A stretch of 64,000 nt of DNA from UBA6107 sp964459385 (lineage in GTDB: Bacteria > Chloroflexota > Anaerolineae > Anaerolineales > Anaerolineaceae), in the NCBI GenBank assembly GCA_964459385.1, contig CAYWLG010000007.1, positions 1-64,000 on the forward strand. Direction: 5' to 3'. A program made the translations under genes and the position numbers. How positions within the stretch are numbered: the first letter of the stretch is position 1; each line of letters opens with the position of its first letter. The notes below the pieces were generated by a model, which had not been told where the DNA came from, ran no database searches, and worked only from the letters and a program-made list of their open reading frames with translations. Below are positions 19,561 to 28,263 of this stretch, one piece after another.

Positions 19561-20187
19561 CTAAAGGTAGGCCACGATGTCGGCCGGTTTCACGTTCATG
19601 TCTTCAGGTTTGATCTTGAGCCCCTTGAAGTCGTCAAACACCAGGTTGTGGATGTCGAGTTGTTTGTTCTTCTTGAGGCGCTCGAAGAGCATCATGTAGC
19701 TTTCGGTCAGGTGCAGCGGCCAGGTAAGCGCCAGAGACAGGGCCATTTGCTCAATGCGAACGGCATCGTCCCCTTCGATCTCAACGAAATTGCCAAAAGG
19801 CATTTCATCCAGGTCGAGGGTCAAGTTTTCCAGCCGATATTTGGTACGCCATTTCTCGTAGCGCACACTTTCTTTGTAGCCCAGTGCTTCGAGTAGCGCC
19901 TGGGTGGAATCGAAATCGTCGATCTTGATCTCGATCTCCTGCCGCACCGAAACGGCCTTGCCCAACTGGGTGGGGCCTTTGTAGGTGAGGTAGTTATATT
20001 GGTCGTGACGCAAACGCAGCACGCGGTGTTCTTTGGTTAACGAAAGATCGGGTGTGTCAAAACGAAGATTGGTCTCGAAGGTGCGGGGTTGGATGAGATT
20101 GGCGCCAATACTGCGCAACCGGTGTTCAAAACCGGGCAGATCGTTCAAATAAAATTTCACTTCCATTTCAAGCTGATTGCGGTTCAT
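19561..20187 (-). CDS. CYTH-domain protein (class IV adenylate cyclase / triphosphatase type)
   Basis: This protein of 208 residues opens with the CYTH signature ExExK (EMEVKFYL) and has the alternating Arg/Lys/Glu strands of the triphosphate tunnel fold (RVLRLRHD, YKGP, RQEIEIKI, KYRLENLTLDLDEMPFGNFVEIEG). Family members act on triphosphates, as inorganic triphosphatase, thiamine triphosphatase or adenylate cyclase; which applies here is not visible. I chose the ATG at 20187 because AAGGAGG lies 6 bp upstream. It overlaps the end of the upstream membrane gene by 20 bp. Confidence 0.85.
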   Translation of the reverse strand: MNRNQLEMEVKFYLNDLPGFEHRLRSIGANLIQPRTFETNLRFDTPDLSLTKEHRVLRLRHDQYNYLTYKGPTQLGKAVSVRQEIEIKIDDFDSTQALLEALGYKESVRYEKWRTKYRLENLTLDLDEMPFGNFVEIEGDDAVRIEQMALSLALTWPLHLTESYMMLFERLKKNKQLDIHNLVFDDFKGLKIKPEDMNVKPADIVAYL

Positions 20188-20614
20188 TTGTCGCCTCCTT
20201 GTCTTCAGGAGATTCACTTCGCATAAAAGGTTGTATGGCCCAGAGTGATGCGATCATCAAGATAAATAATATCAGGAAAAGCACCAAAGCGAATAAGAAC
20301 TTTGCAATGGGCTGCGGCACGTGGGTCAAGACAAGCCTGTCCAGCCAATACCACACAAACGTAAAAGCCGTGGTAAGGGCGGCAAAGGTCGGCGCCCAGT
20401 TGATGCGCAGCCACAGCAGTCCTGCTGAACACAAAAAAGCCAGCAAGAACAAAACTCCCTGAAAGAGGGGGTACCAGGGGCCGGGGCGGTACTGCACAGC
20501 CAGCAGCACGTTCCAGCTTTGAATGGTTTGGACGATCTGCAGCAAGTAAATGAATGCGACGCCCAGAAAGACAAGGCACAGCAGCCATAGCAAAAAGGGG
20601 CGTCTGTGTTTCAT
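20168..20614 (-). CDS. Small four-helix membrane protein, function unknown
   Basis: This protein of 148 residues has four hydrophobic segments (about 8-26, 45-67, 70-90 and 100-128) and a short acidic C-terminal tail. I do not recognise the family. The start at 20614 overlaps the stop of the upstream glycosyltransferase as ATGA, and its own stop lies inside the CYTH gene. The three genes are therefore translationally coupled. Context suggests a helper in membrane glycolipid or polyprenyl-linked sugar metabolism, but this is inference from position. Confidence 0.7.
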   Translation of the reverse strand: MKHRRPFLLWLLCLVFLGVAFIYLLQIVQTIQSWNVLLAVQYRPGPWYPLFQGVLFLLAFLCSAGLLWLRINWAPTFAALTTAFTFVWYWLDRLVLTHVPQPIAKFLFALVLFLILFILMIASLWAIQPFMRSESPEDKEATNEPQSA

Positions 20615-22860
20615 TGCAGGCTCACTTCCCACAGATGCACATGATCCGGTTCTCCATCATCCTTGTTCTTGATGGTAATGGTCAGTTCTTGCAATGCCAC
20701 CGTGCTGCCCAGGTCAAATGTGATATCACGGTTTTCAATGGCGGGCGGGAGGGTCAGGGTCATCTGAATGGGTGTCGAGTCGCCGGCCACAACAGCCTCC
20801 AGGGTTGCACTGGTAGGGGCGCCGCCGATGTGCAGGGTCACCCGATTGGCACTGTAGGGTGCAGAGAACTTCAGGCTCACCACCAGCGGGTTGGATTCCG
20901 CCGTGCGAATGACCGTTTCATCGTTGCCATCGAAGGCGTCCTGGATCACGCCCATATCCAGCAGGGAATATTTCACCGCCGCAGTCGTGCCATCTTGCAG
21001 GGTGACCGTTCCATCATACAGCTTGCGGCGCGCCGCAACTTCATCGGCCAAAATTTGTTGAATGTTATCCACATAAGAGAGTTTGATAAAGTAAAAACCG
21101 GTCTTTCCGGTGGGGTAGGCGATCGTTCGCAGGACGCGGATATTGGTAAACTTGGGCGAACTGGAGATTTTCTCCATCTCTTCGGGGGTGATGACAAAGA
21201 CCATTTTATCGTTCAACTCTTTATACTGGGTCATCCACTGGTCAATGCCGGCAAAACCAAAAGGCATGGGGTCGGCGAAGAAGAAACGGGCTACGTTATC
21301 CGCGCCATTGGCCCACGAGGAGGTGATGAGTAGTTTGTCTTCGGGGTTTTCGGCCAGATAGTCTTTGATCTCAGCAAAAACCTGTTTGGCGCCGTACTGC
21401 ATGCCGTAAAGGCCGTAGTCCTGATACCAGGTTGGCCCGTTGTGGAGTGCATCAGAGAGCATGTACACGTTGATGCCGCCCAGCAGCATAAAAACGGCCA
21501 GGGCAGCAATGCTGGCGCGCAGTCTGATCTTGCCAAGCCACTCGATCAGTTGGTCTATGGCAATGGCCCCCAGCAGCGTGGCCGGAATGACCATAAAAAG
21601 CGCGCGCGTAATGCTGGGGCTGACCAGGGCAGCACCGCTGGGGGCGGCGATCAAGACCAACAGCAGGGTGCGGTAGGCCGCTTGCTTGAGCCGCGTCAGG
21701 GTGAGCACCAGGCCCAACCCCAGCAGCGGGAAGCTCCACCAGAGTAGATGGCCATACCCCCTCATCAGATGGCGCACGATCTCGCTGCTTTCGGGTAAGA
21801 ACCAGTAGACCGGGTTCAGCGAGGCAAAATATTGACTGAAGTAGATCCCCAATTTTTGCTGTGGCGGTATGGGCTGCGCCCAGTAAGAATCCAATATCTG
21901 CAGATGCCGAAAGTTTTCATCTGGGTGCAAATTGAGATAACGAAAATAGGGGATCATAAAGATCAACCCAAGGCCGAGCGCCATCAGCATTTGCTTGCGA
22001 TGTTTCCAGTGATAGCGCAGGTCCATTAAAAGCAGTCCCACCAGGGTAACGGCCAGAACCATCTGTGCCGGTGAATAGCTGTAAAAAGCCAGCGCAGCAA
22101 AAGCTGCCGCCGGGAAGATGTAATTTACCTGATCGCTGCGGTACATCAGGTAGCAGTACACAAAGGCCGCATAAAATGAAACGGCAAGAACGGTTTCAAA
22201 AGCAGTGCGCGAATGCAAGAACCAGGCGGGGGTGATGCTCAAGAGCAAAATGGCCAGATAGGCCTGTTTTGAATGGAAGTGCTTGCGCATCATCAGCCCA
22301 ACCGCCAGTGCAGCCAACAAAGAGAGCAATACGCTCACGCCGCGCGTTACCCAGATGCTCTTGCCGAAAAGCAAATAGGGGAGCACTTGAGCGTAGACCG
22401 AAACCCCCAGGTTGTACTGCCCACCGTTGATGAAGAAGGTCGGCAGAAGTTCGTGTCCTTCGCCGTACCAGTGGTTTTGCACCAGCTCGGCGGCTCGATT
22501 GGTCTGAATGGCTTCGTCGGTGAAGAAGTAGATCGGGAAGGAATCCAGCGCGATAAAACGCGTGGCCAGGTAGATCGCCAGCGTCAGGGCGATCAACACG
22601 ATTTGCCAATGAGCAGTGAAGAAATTGCCAACAGCCTGTAGGTTTAGTTCGAGCTTGTTTTTGGGGATGCGTTTTTGAGGGGAGGAGAAGTGCAAAGATC
22701 GTCTGCGTGGGCCATTGGCACCGTTTTTGACGACCTGCAAATTGACCTTGCTGCCCGCTTCCATTTGAATGGAGACATCCAACGTTTCGCCGCTGCGAAC
22801 GATGATCTGTTGGTGCTCGGGTTGTTGATCTGAGGAAGCAAGGTTGGGATCGGCGTCCAC
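20611..22860 (-). CDS. Membrane glycosyltransferase of the GT39/PMT type
   Basis: This protein has 749 residues. A cytoplasmic N-terminus (~1-85) leads to about ten membrane segments (85-460). A conserved acidic loop, FFTDEAIQTNRAAELV, falls after the first segment, where GT39/GT83 enzymes keep their catalytic Asp/Glu. A large C-terminal extracytoplasmic domain (about 480-749) is beta-rich at its end. Such enzymes move sugars from polyprenyl-phosphate donors. It starts at a GTG with AGGAGA 5 bp upstream. Acceptor and sugar are unknown. It leads a coupled three-gene set. Confidence 0.75.
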   Translation of the reverse strand: MDADPNLASSDQQPEHQQIIVRSGETLDVSIQMEAGSKVNLQVVKNGANGPRRRSLHFSSPQKRIPKNKLELNLQAVGNFFTAHWQIVLIALTLAIYLATRFIALDSFPIYFFTDEAIQTNRAAELVQNHWYGEGHELLPTFFINGGQYNLGVSVYAQVLPYLLFGKSIWVTRGVSVLLSLLAALAVGLMMRKHFHSKQAYLAILLLSITPAWFLHSRTAFETVLAVSFYAAFVYCYLMYRSDQVNYIFPAAAFAALAFYSYSPAQMVLAVTLVGLLLMDLRYHWKHRKQMLMALGLGLIFMIPYFRYLNLHPDENFRHLQILDSYWAQPIPPQQKLGIYFSQYFASLNPVYWFLPESSEIVRHLMRGYGHLLWWSFPLLGLGLVLTLTRLKQAAYRTLLLVLIAAPSGAALVSPSITRALFMVIPATLLGAIAIDQLIEWLGKIRLRASIAALAVFMLLGGINVYMLSDALHNGPTWYQDYGLYGMQYGAKQVFAEIKDYLAENPEDKLLITSSWANGADNVARFFFADPMPFGFAGIDQWMTQYKELNDKMVFVITPEEMEKISSSPKFTNIRVLRTIAYPTGKTGFYFIKLSYVDNIQQILADEVAARRKLYDGTVTLQDGTTAAVKYSLLDMGVIQDAFDGNDETVIRTAESNPLVVSLKFSAPYSANRVTLHIGGAPTSATLEAVVAGDSTPIQMTLTLPPAIENRDITFDLGSTVALQELTITIKNKDDGEPDHVHLWEVSLQ

Positions 22861-23027
22861 ACGATTCTCCTGACGAGTGGATTATAGCACGTTGAGAAGC
22901 GCAGTTTCTTTATTTTTGAAGCGCTGCCCGGGTCTCTCCACCGCTGTCTGGACTGTCGAAAAGGTAGAAAGACTTGGCAGGTAGGTTACAATAGAAATAG
23001 AACAATAATTCTATAATTAATAAAATG

Positions 23028-23068
23028 GATTCGTTTTATTTGTTTTCGATATTTTTAAAAAACGAATC
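23028..23068. repeat. Inverted repeat, 10 bp arms
   Basis: GATTCGTTTT and AAAACGAATC are separated by 21 bp. It lies 58 bp upstream of the -35 box at 23126, so it could be an operator or mRNA-independent DNA site. Function is unknown. Confidence 0.5.
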
Positions 23069-23125
23069 AGACACTTACGAAACACCAACTGGTATTTCGC
23101 TTTTGGCAGTGCTAAAAAACCCTGC

Positions 23126-23153
23126 TTGACAGAGCCCCAAAGTCGGATATACT
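23126..23153 (+). promoter_or_regulatory. Sigma-70 type promoter of the gat cluster
   Basis: TTGACA (23126-23131), a 16 bp spacer and TATACT (23148-23153). Transcription would start near 23160, about 39 nt before the first gene. Confidence 0.8.
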
Positions 23154-23198
23154 CACAAAAGAGAAATTTTTAAGAGATTCCAAGATCGGAGGGACGGC

Positions 23199-23474
23199 AT
23201 GAAACTGAGCGTTTGGGACATCCTCTCCATAGTTGTTTTAGTAGCCGCGCTGATCGTGTTGGGTGTGGTGATGACCATCTTTTCCAATCCGAACTCTTCG
23301 CTTAATCCCTTCCCGCCCGCCACTTTGCCCCCGACCATCGATATTCCTACTTCAACCGCCACGCCCGTGATGCTCCCCCCCACCTGGACGCCGACCGTAT
23401 ATTTTACCCCTACACCAAGGCCCACCTCAACGCTGTTCCCCACCGAAACGCCGCTGGTCTTGCCAAAGAGATAA
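23199..23474 (+). CDS. Small membrane protein with Thr/Pro-rich tail
   Basis: This protein of 91 residues has one membrane segment (about 6-28) and an outward tail rich in Thr, Pro and Ser (PTSTATPVMLPPTWTPTVYF). The tail resembles the linkers of neighbouring lipoproteins in this window. GGAGGGACGG precedes the ATG, and a good promoter lies 46 bp upstream of it. It is the first gene before gatC, with 33 bp between. Function is unknown. Confidence 0.7.
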   Translation: MKLSVWDILSIVVLVAALIVLGVVMTIFSNPNSSLNPFPPATLPPTIDIPTSTATPVMLPPTWTPTVYFTPTPRPTSTLFPTETPLVLPKR

Positions 23475-23507
23475 CCCCCAATTCTGTCCCTTCAAGATTG
23501 GAACCTT

Positions 23508-23828
23508 ATGAGCGATCAAATTACCCCCGAAGTGTTTGACCATCTTGTTGACCTGGCTGCGCTCGAATTGAGCACTGACCAGGCCGAATATTTACGCCAG
23601 CAGTTGAACAACCAGCTTAAATCCATTCATGAACTGGCCGCCATTCCCATCGAGGCCGATGTGCCCATCAGCTTGCACGGCGTGCCTTACGCCGCCCCTG
23701 AAAGCACTTCTCCGCGCGAGGATGAATGGCTTCCTTACCCCGATGTAAAAGAGATCCTTTCTCAGGCGCCTCAGCTTGAAGACGGATACATCGTCGTCCC
23801 CGATATTCCCCACACCACATTAAAGTAG
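23508..23828 (+). CDS. gatC: Asp-tRNA(Asn)/Glu-tRNA(Gln) amidotransferase subunit C
   Basis: This protein of 106 residues has the GatC pattern: an N-terminal helix pair (VFDHLVDLAALELSTDQAEY, LNNQLKSIHELAAI) that wraps around GatA, and a C-terminal LREDE-like segment (SPREDEWLPYPDVKEIL) ending in YIVVPDI. It stabilises the GatCAB complex, which amidates misacylated tRNA. It precedes gatA by 6 bp. The translated ribosome site is weak (GGAACCTT), suggesting dependence on the upstream gene. Confidence 0.93.
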   Translation: MSDQITPEVFDHLVDLAALELSTDQAEYLRQQLNNQLKSIHELAAIPIEADVPISLHGVPYAAPESTSPREDEWLPYPDVKEILSQAPQLEDGYIVVPDIPHTTLK

Positions 23829-23834
23829 CCGCTT

Positions 23835-25418
23835 ATGGAACTCTGTGACCTTTCTGCTCTCGAATTGACCCGTTTATTGCGCGAAAAGAAGACTTCCGCC
23901 GTTGAGATTTTGCAGGCCACCCTGCAGCGCATCGGTGAGGTGGATGGCCGCCCTGGTTCGCTGGATCAGCAGACCACTGCCGAAGATAGATCAAAAGTGC
24001 ATTCCTTCATCACCCTCACCGCCGAACAGGCACTGGCTCAGGCAAAAGCAGTGGATGCCAAACTGTCTACCGGTGAAGATGCCGGCCCACTGGCAGGGGT
24101 GCCCTTTACTGTAAAAGATATTTTTTGCGTCAAAGGCACGCCCTCCACGGCCGCCTCGCGGATTCTGGCCAACTTTACCGCCCCTTACACGGCTACCCCG
24201 GTCGAACGCATGCAGGCGGCCGGTGCCATAATGGTGGGCAAGGTCAACCTGGATGAATTCACCTACGGTTCTTCCACCGAAAGTTCGGCCTTTCAACCCA
24301 GCACGCGCAACCCCTGGGATACCTCGCGAGTTCCGGGCGGCTCTTCAGGCGGCAGTACCGCCTCGGTGGGCGCCAACGAAGTACCACTCTCGCTGGGCAC
24401 CGATACGGCAGGCTCCATTCGTCAGCCGGCCGCTTTTTGCGGTGTGGTGGGCGTGAAGCCGACCTACGGGCGCGTCTCTCGTTATGGGCTGATCGCCTTC
24501 GCCTCCTCGCTCGATTGTCCCGGCCCGGTGGCACGCACCGTTAGCGATGCGGCTGCCATGCTGCAGGTTATTTCCGGCCCCGACCGGCACGACGGCACCG
24601 CCACCACCCTGCCCGTGCCCGATTACATGGCTGCCCTCGAACGTGGGGTGAAAGGCATGCGCATTGGCCTGTCTCCTGATTACTTCCGCATCACCTTCCC
24701 CGATCCGACCACGGGCGGGTTCAAAGAACAGGCTTTGCCGCAGGAGATCGAAAACGCGGTGCGCCATGCCGCCGAGGTGCTGGCTGCCATGGGCGCCGAG
24801 ATCGTCGAAGAGGTACCCATGCCCAACACCCGCTACGGCATCCCGGCTTATTTCGTCATCAGCCGCGTTGAGGCCGCCTCGAATCTGCACCGTTATGACG
24901 GTGTCAAGTATGGCCTGCGCACCGATCAGCCTTATACCGACCTGCGCCAGATGTACAAGCTCTCCCGCAATCAGGGCTTTGGTTTGCAGCCGAAATTACG
25001 CATTCTCATGGGTATGTACGTCAGTGCCGCCCAGTACAGCGAGCAGTATTACAAGCGTGCCCTGCAGGTGCGCACCCTCATCCGACGCGATTTCGAGGCC
25101 GCTTTTGACCCCAACGGCAAATATCGCCTGGATGCCCTGTTGACCCCCACCACGCCGACCACCGCCTTTGAAATGGACGCGGTCTACGGCGATTCGGTGC
25201 TGATGCAGTACGCCGATCAGCTCACCGTGCCGGCCAACCATGCCGGCGTTCCCGGGCTTTCTTTGCCGGGCGGGCTGGATGCATCTGCCCTGCCCATCGG
25301 CATTCAATTGTTGGGCGCCGATTACACCGAAGACAAGCTCTTCAGTGTGGCGCGTGCCTACGAACTGGCTACCACCGATGAACCCTGGCGCAAGGTGCTC
25401 CCCAAGGTGTTACAGTAG
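23835..25418 (+). CDS. gatA: Asp-tRNA(Asn)/Glu-tRNA(Gln) amidotransferase subunit A
   Basis: This protein of 527 residues is the amidase that releases ammonia from glutamine. The Ser-cisSer-Lys triad is visible: Lys in FTVKDIFC (~93), cis-Ser in GGSSGGSTASV (~170) and the nucleophile in LGTDTAGSIRQPA (~193). Length is slightly above the usual ~490. Between gatA and gatB lies a CAP-domain lipoprotein gene instead of direct linkage. Together gatCAB implies that Asn-tRNA and/or Gln-tRNA is made by transamidation in this organism. Confidence 0.96.
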   Translation: MELCDLSALELTRLLREKKTSAVEILQATLQRIGEVDGRPGSLDQQTTAEDRSKVHSFITLTAEQALAQAKAVDAKLSTGEDAGPLAGVPFTVKDIFCVKGTPSTAASRILANFTAPYTATPVERMQAAGAIMVGKVNLDEFTYGSSTESSAFQPSTRNPWDTSRVPGGSSGGSTASVGANEVPLSLGTDTAGSIRQPAAFCGVVGVKPTYGRVSRYGLIAFASSLDCPGPVARTVSDAAAMLQVISGPDRHDGTATTLPVPDYMAALERGVKGMRIGLSPDYFRITFPDPTTGGFKEQALPQEIENAVRHAAEVLAAMGAEIVEEVPMPNTRYGIPAYFVISRVEAASNLHRYDGVKYGLRTDQPYTDLRQMYKLSRNQGFGLQPKLRILMGMYVSAAQYSEQYYKRALQVRTLIRRDFEAAFDPNGKYRLDALLTPTTPTTAFEMDAVYGDSVLMQYADQLTVPANHAGVPGLSLPGGLDASALPIGIQLLGADYTEDKLFSVARAYELATTDEPWRKVLPKVLQ

Positions 25419-25443
25419 CCCTGAACATCAGAAAGAGATGCTC

Positions 25444-26142
25444 ATGAAAACAAAGACCGTTGTTGTCGTTCTTTCCTTATTGGCGTTGTTGACCCTGAAT
25501 GCCTGCCAGTTACAGCAGACCTTTCAGGCATGGATCGCCACGGATACGCCTACGCCCACCCTTACGTTTACGCCGACCGCCACCGCGACTTCTACCAACA
25601 CGCCCACGGCAACCATGACCTTTACCCCTACCGCCACCTTTACTCTGACGCCCACGCTCACCAACACGCCTTTGCCCACCAAAACACGCACGCCTGTGGT
25701 TTCGTCCTCTTCGGGCGAGTCTGCTGGCTGCAGCGGCGGCAACAGCGCTTTTGAAGCACAGGTGATTGCCCTCATCAACAGCGAGCGTGCCAATGCCGGG
25801 CTGGGGGCGCTTAGCAGTAACGGCAGCCTGGCCTCGGCAGCCCGTGGCCACAGCCAGGATATGGCCACCAGCAATTATTTCAGCCACACCGGCTCGGATG
25901 GCTCTGATCTGGCCGGGCGCCTCTCTTCGGTCGGCTACGCCTACACCGCTGCTGCTGAGAACATTTACGCCGGTGCCGCCCAATACAACACGCCATATTC
26001 TGCCGTCAGTTCCTGGATGGGCAGCGAAGGGCATCGTCAAAACATTCTCTTCCCTTCCCTGACCGAGATCGGCGTGGGTTACTGGTGTAACCCCAACAGC
26101 ACCTATGAAGGATATTTCACGGCTGATTTTGGCCGCCGCTAG
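25444..26142 (+). CDS. CAP/SCP-domain lipoprotein
   Basis: This secreted lipoprotein has 232 residues. The signal peptide ends in a lipobox (LTLNAC), then a Thr/Pro-rich linker of about 60 residues built from TPT/TFT units. A CAP domain (about 100-232) has HSQDMATSNYFSHTG, AENIYAG and GHRQNILFPSLTEIGVGY. CAP proteins are common surface or secreted proteins whose function is often unclear. The frame opens upstream inside gatA, but ATG 25444, with AAAGAG upstream, begins the signal peptide; ATG 25438 is an alternative. It sits between gatA and gatB. Confidence 0.9.
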   Translation: MKTKTVVVVLSLLALLTLNACQLQQTFQAWIATDTPTPTLTFTPTATATSTNTPTATMTFTPTATFTLTPTLTNTPLPTKTRTPVVSSSSGESAGCSGGNSAFEAQVIALINSERANAGLGALSSNGSLASAARGHSQDMATSNYFSHTGSDGSDLAGRLSSVGYAYTAAAENIYAGAAQYNTPYSAVSSWMGSEGHRQNILFPSLTEIGVGYWCNPNSTYEGYFTADFGRR

Positions 26143-26171
26143 GCTTACCCAAATGTGTCAAAAGAGGAATC

Positions 26172-27626
26172 ATGACCGAATATGAAGCAGTGATCGGGCT
26201 CGAAACCCACATCCAACTCAATACCACCACCAAGATCTTTTGTTCCTGCAAAGCGGATTCCTGGTTTGATCCCCCCAACACCAACGTCTGCCCGGTCTGC
26301 TGCGGTTTGCCGGGCGTGCTGCCGGTACTGAACAAAGCCGTGGTCGAAAAAGCGGTGCTACTGGCCAATGCCATGCAGGCCGAAATTCGCCCCCTCTCAT
26401 TTTTTGACCGCAAAAACTACTTCTACCCCGATCTGCCCAAAGGCTACCAGATTTCGCAATTTGACCAGTCCCTGGGCAAGGGTGGCTTCATCGATCTGCC
26501 GATCCCGGCCAACGCCTCCCCCGATAAACAGCCTTATGTGCGCCGTGTCAGCATCTGGAAGCTGCATATTGAGGAAGATGCCGGAAAAACCAAGAATTCA
26601 GGCAAGATTCGCCTCATTGATTTCAACCGCTGCGGTGTGCCGCTGGTAGAAATGGTCACCGGCCCCGATCTGCGCACCGCCGACGAGGCCGGTCAGTATT
26701 TGATCCGTCTGCGCCAGTTGCTGCGCTGGCTGGGCATCTCTGAAGCCGACATGGAAAAGGCCCATCTGCGCTGTGACGCCAACGTTTCGATTCGCGTCAA
26801 GGGCGAAACGGTGCTCAACCCAAAGACCGAGATCAAGAACGTCAACTCGATCGACGCCGTGCGCGATGCCATCGAAAAAGAGATCGAACGTCAGATTCGC
26901 GAGGTGGAAGCTGGTCATCGCATCGAGGCCTGGACGCTCGAATGGGACGAAGACAGCAGCACCCTCAAGAAGATGCGCTCCAAAGAGACCGAGGCCGATT
27001 ATCGCTATTTCCGTGAGCCCGATCTGCTGCCCATCCGCATGACGGATGAGTGGCGCGAGGCCATTCTGGCGAATTTCCCCGAACTGCCGCTGGTGCGTCG
27101 CGCCCGCTTTGTCGAGCAGTACAATCTGCCTGAGTACGACGCCGATATTCTCACCTCTGAGCGCAAACTCTCTGATTACTTCGAGAATACGGTCAAAGCC
27201 TATGGCGGCGACCCCAAGAAGGTTTCGAACTGGCTGATGAACGACGTCTTGCGCATGATCAACGATCAGGGCCTGAACCCGGCCGAGATGCTGCTCACCC
27301 CGCAGGCACTGGCCGACACCCTCAAACTGGTGGATGCGGGCACGATCAACATCAGCACCGGCAAAGCCCTGCTCGAAAAGGTGCAAAACAGCGGCAGATC
27401 ACCGGCGCAGATCGTCAGCGATGAAGGTCTGGCGAAAGTGAATGATGACGCTGCCATCCGCGCCATTTGTGAAGAGGTGCTGGCCGAAAGCCCCAACGAA
27501 GTAGCTGCCTATAAGGGTGGCAAAGTGACCCTGATCGGCTGGTTTGTGGGCTCGGTGATGAAGAAGAGCCGCGGCAAAGCCGATGCTTCTCTGGCGCGCA
27601 CGATATTGGAAGACTTGTTGAAGTAA
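26172..27626 (+). CDS. gatB: Asp-tRNA(Asn)/Glu-tRNA(Gln) amidotransferase subunit B
   Basis: This protein of 484 residues is the kinase and tRNA-binding subunit of GatCAB. GLETHIQL opens the cradle domain. The Cys cluster (FCSCKADSW and CPVCCGLPG) forms the zinc site. A C-terminal YqeY-like tail domain (about 330-484) contacts tRNA. AGAGGAATC precedes the ATG. It lies 29 bp after the CAP gene and ends in a terminator. Length and motifs are standard. Confidence 0.97.
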   Translation: MTEYEAVIGLETHIQLNTTTKIFCSCKADSWFDPPNTNVCPVCCGLPGVLPVLNKAVVEKAVLLANAMQAEIRPLSFFDRKNYFYPDLPKGYQISQFDQSLGKGGFIDLPIPANASPDKQPYVRRVSIWKLHIEEDAGKTKNSGKIRLIDFNRCGVPLVEMVTGPDLRTADEAGQYLIRLRQLLRWLGISEADMEKAHLRCDANVSIRVKGETVLNPKTEIKNVNSIDAVRDAIEKEIERQIREVEAGHRIEAWTLEWDEDSSTLKKMRSKETEADYRYFREPDLLPIRMTDEWREAILANFPELPLVRRARFVEQYNLPEYDADILTSERKLSDYFENTVKAYGGDPKKVSNWLMNDVLRMINDQGLNPAEMLLTPQALADTLKLVDAGTINISTGKALLEKVQNSGRSPAQIVSDEGLAKVNDDAAIRAICEEVLAESPNEVAAYKGGKVTLIGWFVGSVMKKSRGKADASLARTILEDLLK

Positions 27627-27635
27627 ACATCTCAC

Positions 27636-27661
27636 TAAAAAGAGCCCATAAGGGCTCTTTT
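27636..27661. terminator. Terminator after gatB
   Basis: AAAAGAGCCC pairs with GGGCTCTTTT around a short loop. A residues on the left and T residues on the right allow it to act in both directions, between gatB and the convergent HIT gene. Confidence 0.85.
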
Positions 27662-27695
27662 AATGGCATTTTCTCGGATGGGCGAAAAACGCCCC

Positions 27696-28175
27696 TTACC
27701 TCCAGGCTTTACTGAGACGTTCCAGCGTTTTTTCGAGCTCTTCGGGCAAGACCCGCGCTTCCCCAATGGTGGACATAAAGTTGGTGTCGCCGTTCCAACG
27801 CGGCACGATGTGAATGTGCATGTGTTCGGCAATGCCGGCACCGGCAGCGGCCCCCATGTTGATGCCCACGTTAAACCCCTGCGGTTTGTACACTTTGCGA
27901 ATCACTTTGAGGGCCTGGTTGACCATCTCCATCATCTCGCTGCGCACTTCCGGACTGAAAGCGTCCAGCGAGGATTGATGCTCAAAAGGGACGATCATAA
28001 TGTGTCCGGTCGTGTAAGGGAAGCGGTTCAAGATCACAAACGCATGTTCCCCGCGATGAACAATCAGGTTTTCCGGGCCATCGGGCAGTTGGGGAGCCGT
28101 GCAGAAAACACATTCCCCGGGTTTATCGTAGTTTGTGATGTATTTCATTCGCCAGGGCGACCACAGTGTATCCAT
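27696..28175 (-). CDS. HIT-family nucleotide hydrolase
   Basis: This protein of 159 residues has the histidine triad EHMHIHIVPRWNGDTNF near the C-terminus and the CVFC pair near the N-terminus, as in the bacterial branch related to Ap4A phosphorylase. Such enzymes cleave AMP or ADP from nucleotide conjugates through a His-AMP intermediate. The N-terminal MDTLWSPWRM block is characteristic of this branch. GGAGGTTGG lies upstream of the ATG. It is monocistronic. The exact substrate is not visible. Confidence 0.9.
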   Translation of the reverse strand: MDTLWSPWRMKYITNYDKPGECVFCTAPQLPDGPENLIVHRGEHAFVILNRFPYTTGHIMIVPFEHQSSLDAFSPEVRSEMMEMVNQALKVIRKVYKPQGFNVGINMGAAAGAGIAEHMHIHIVPRWNGDTNFMSTIGEARVLPEELEKTLERLSKAWR

Positions 28176-28263
28176 ACCCCAACCTCCTTTGATGATTAAA
28201 TCATTGTACTCTCAAAAGATTTGATTTTGATATGAAAATAGGGCTATTTTGGAGCAGGCAGGT

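Larger units (their letters stand above)
22861..23198. other. Divergent intergenic region, AT-rich
   Basis: These 338 bp separate the minus-strand glycosyltransferase from the plus-strand gat cluster. They hold an AT-rich core (about 23000-23060), an inverted repeat with 10 bp arms (GATTCGTTTT 23028-23037, AAAACGAATC 23059-23068) that lacks a T tract, and the promoter at 23126. I see no open frame with a ribosome site. Confidence 0.6.

Noticed and set aside
27663..28199. Long plus-strand frame over the HIT gene
   Set aside because: It is antisense to a gene with a clear HIT motif and has no family features. The same holds for the other long antisense frames over nifJ, dnaE, pfkA, hydB and herA.
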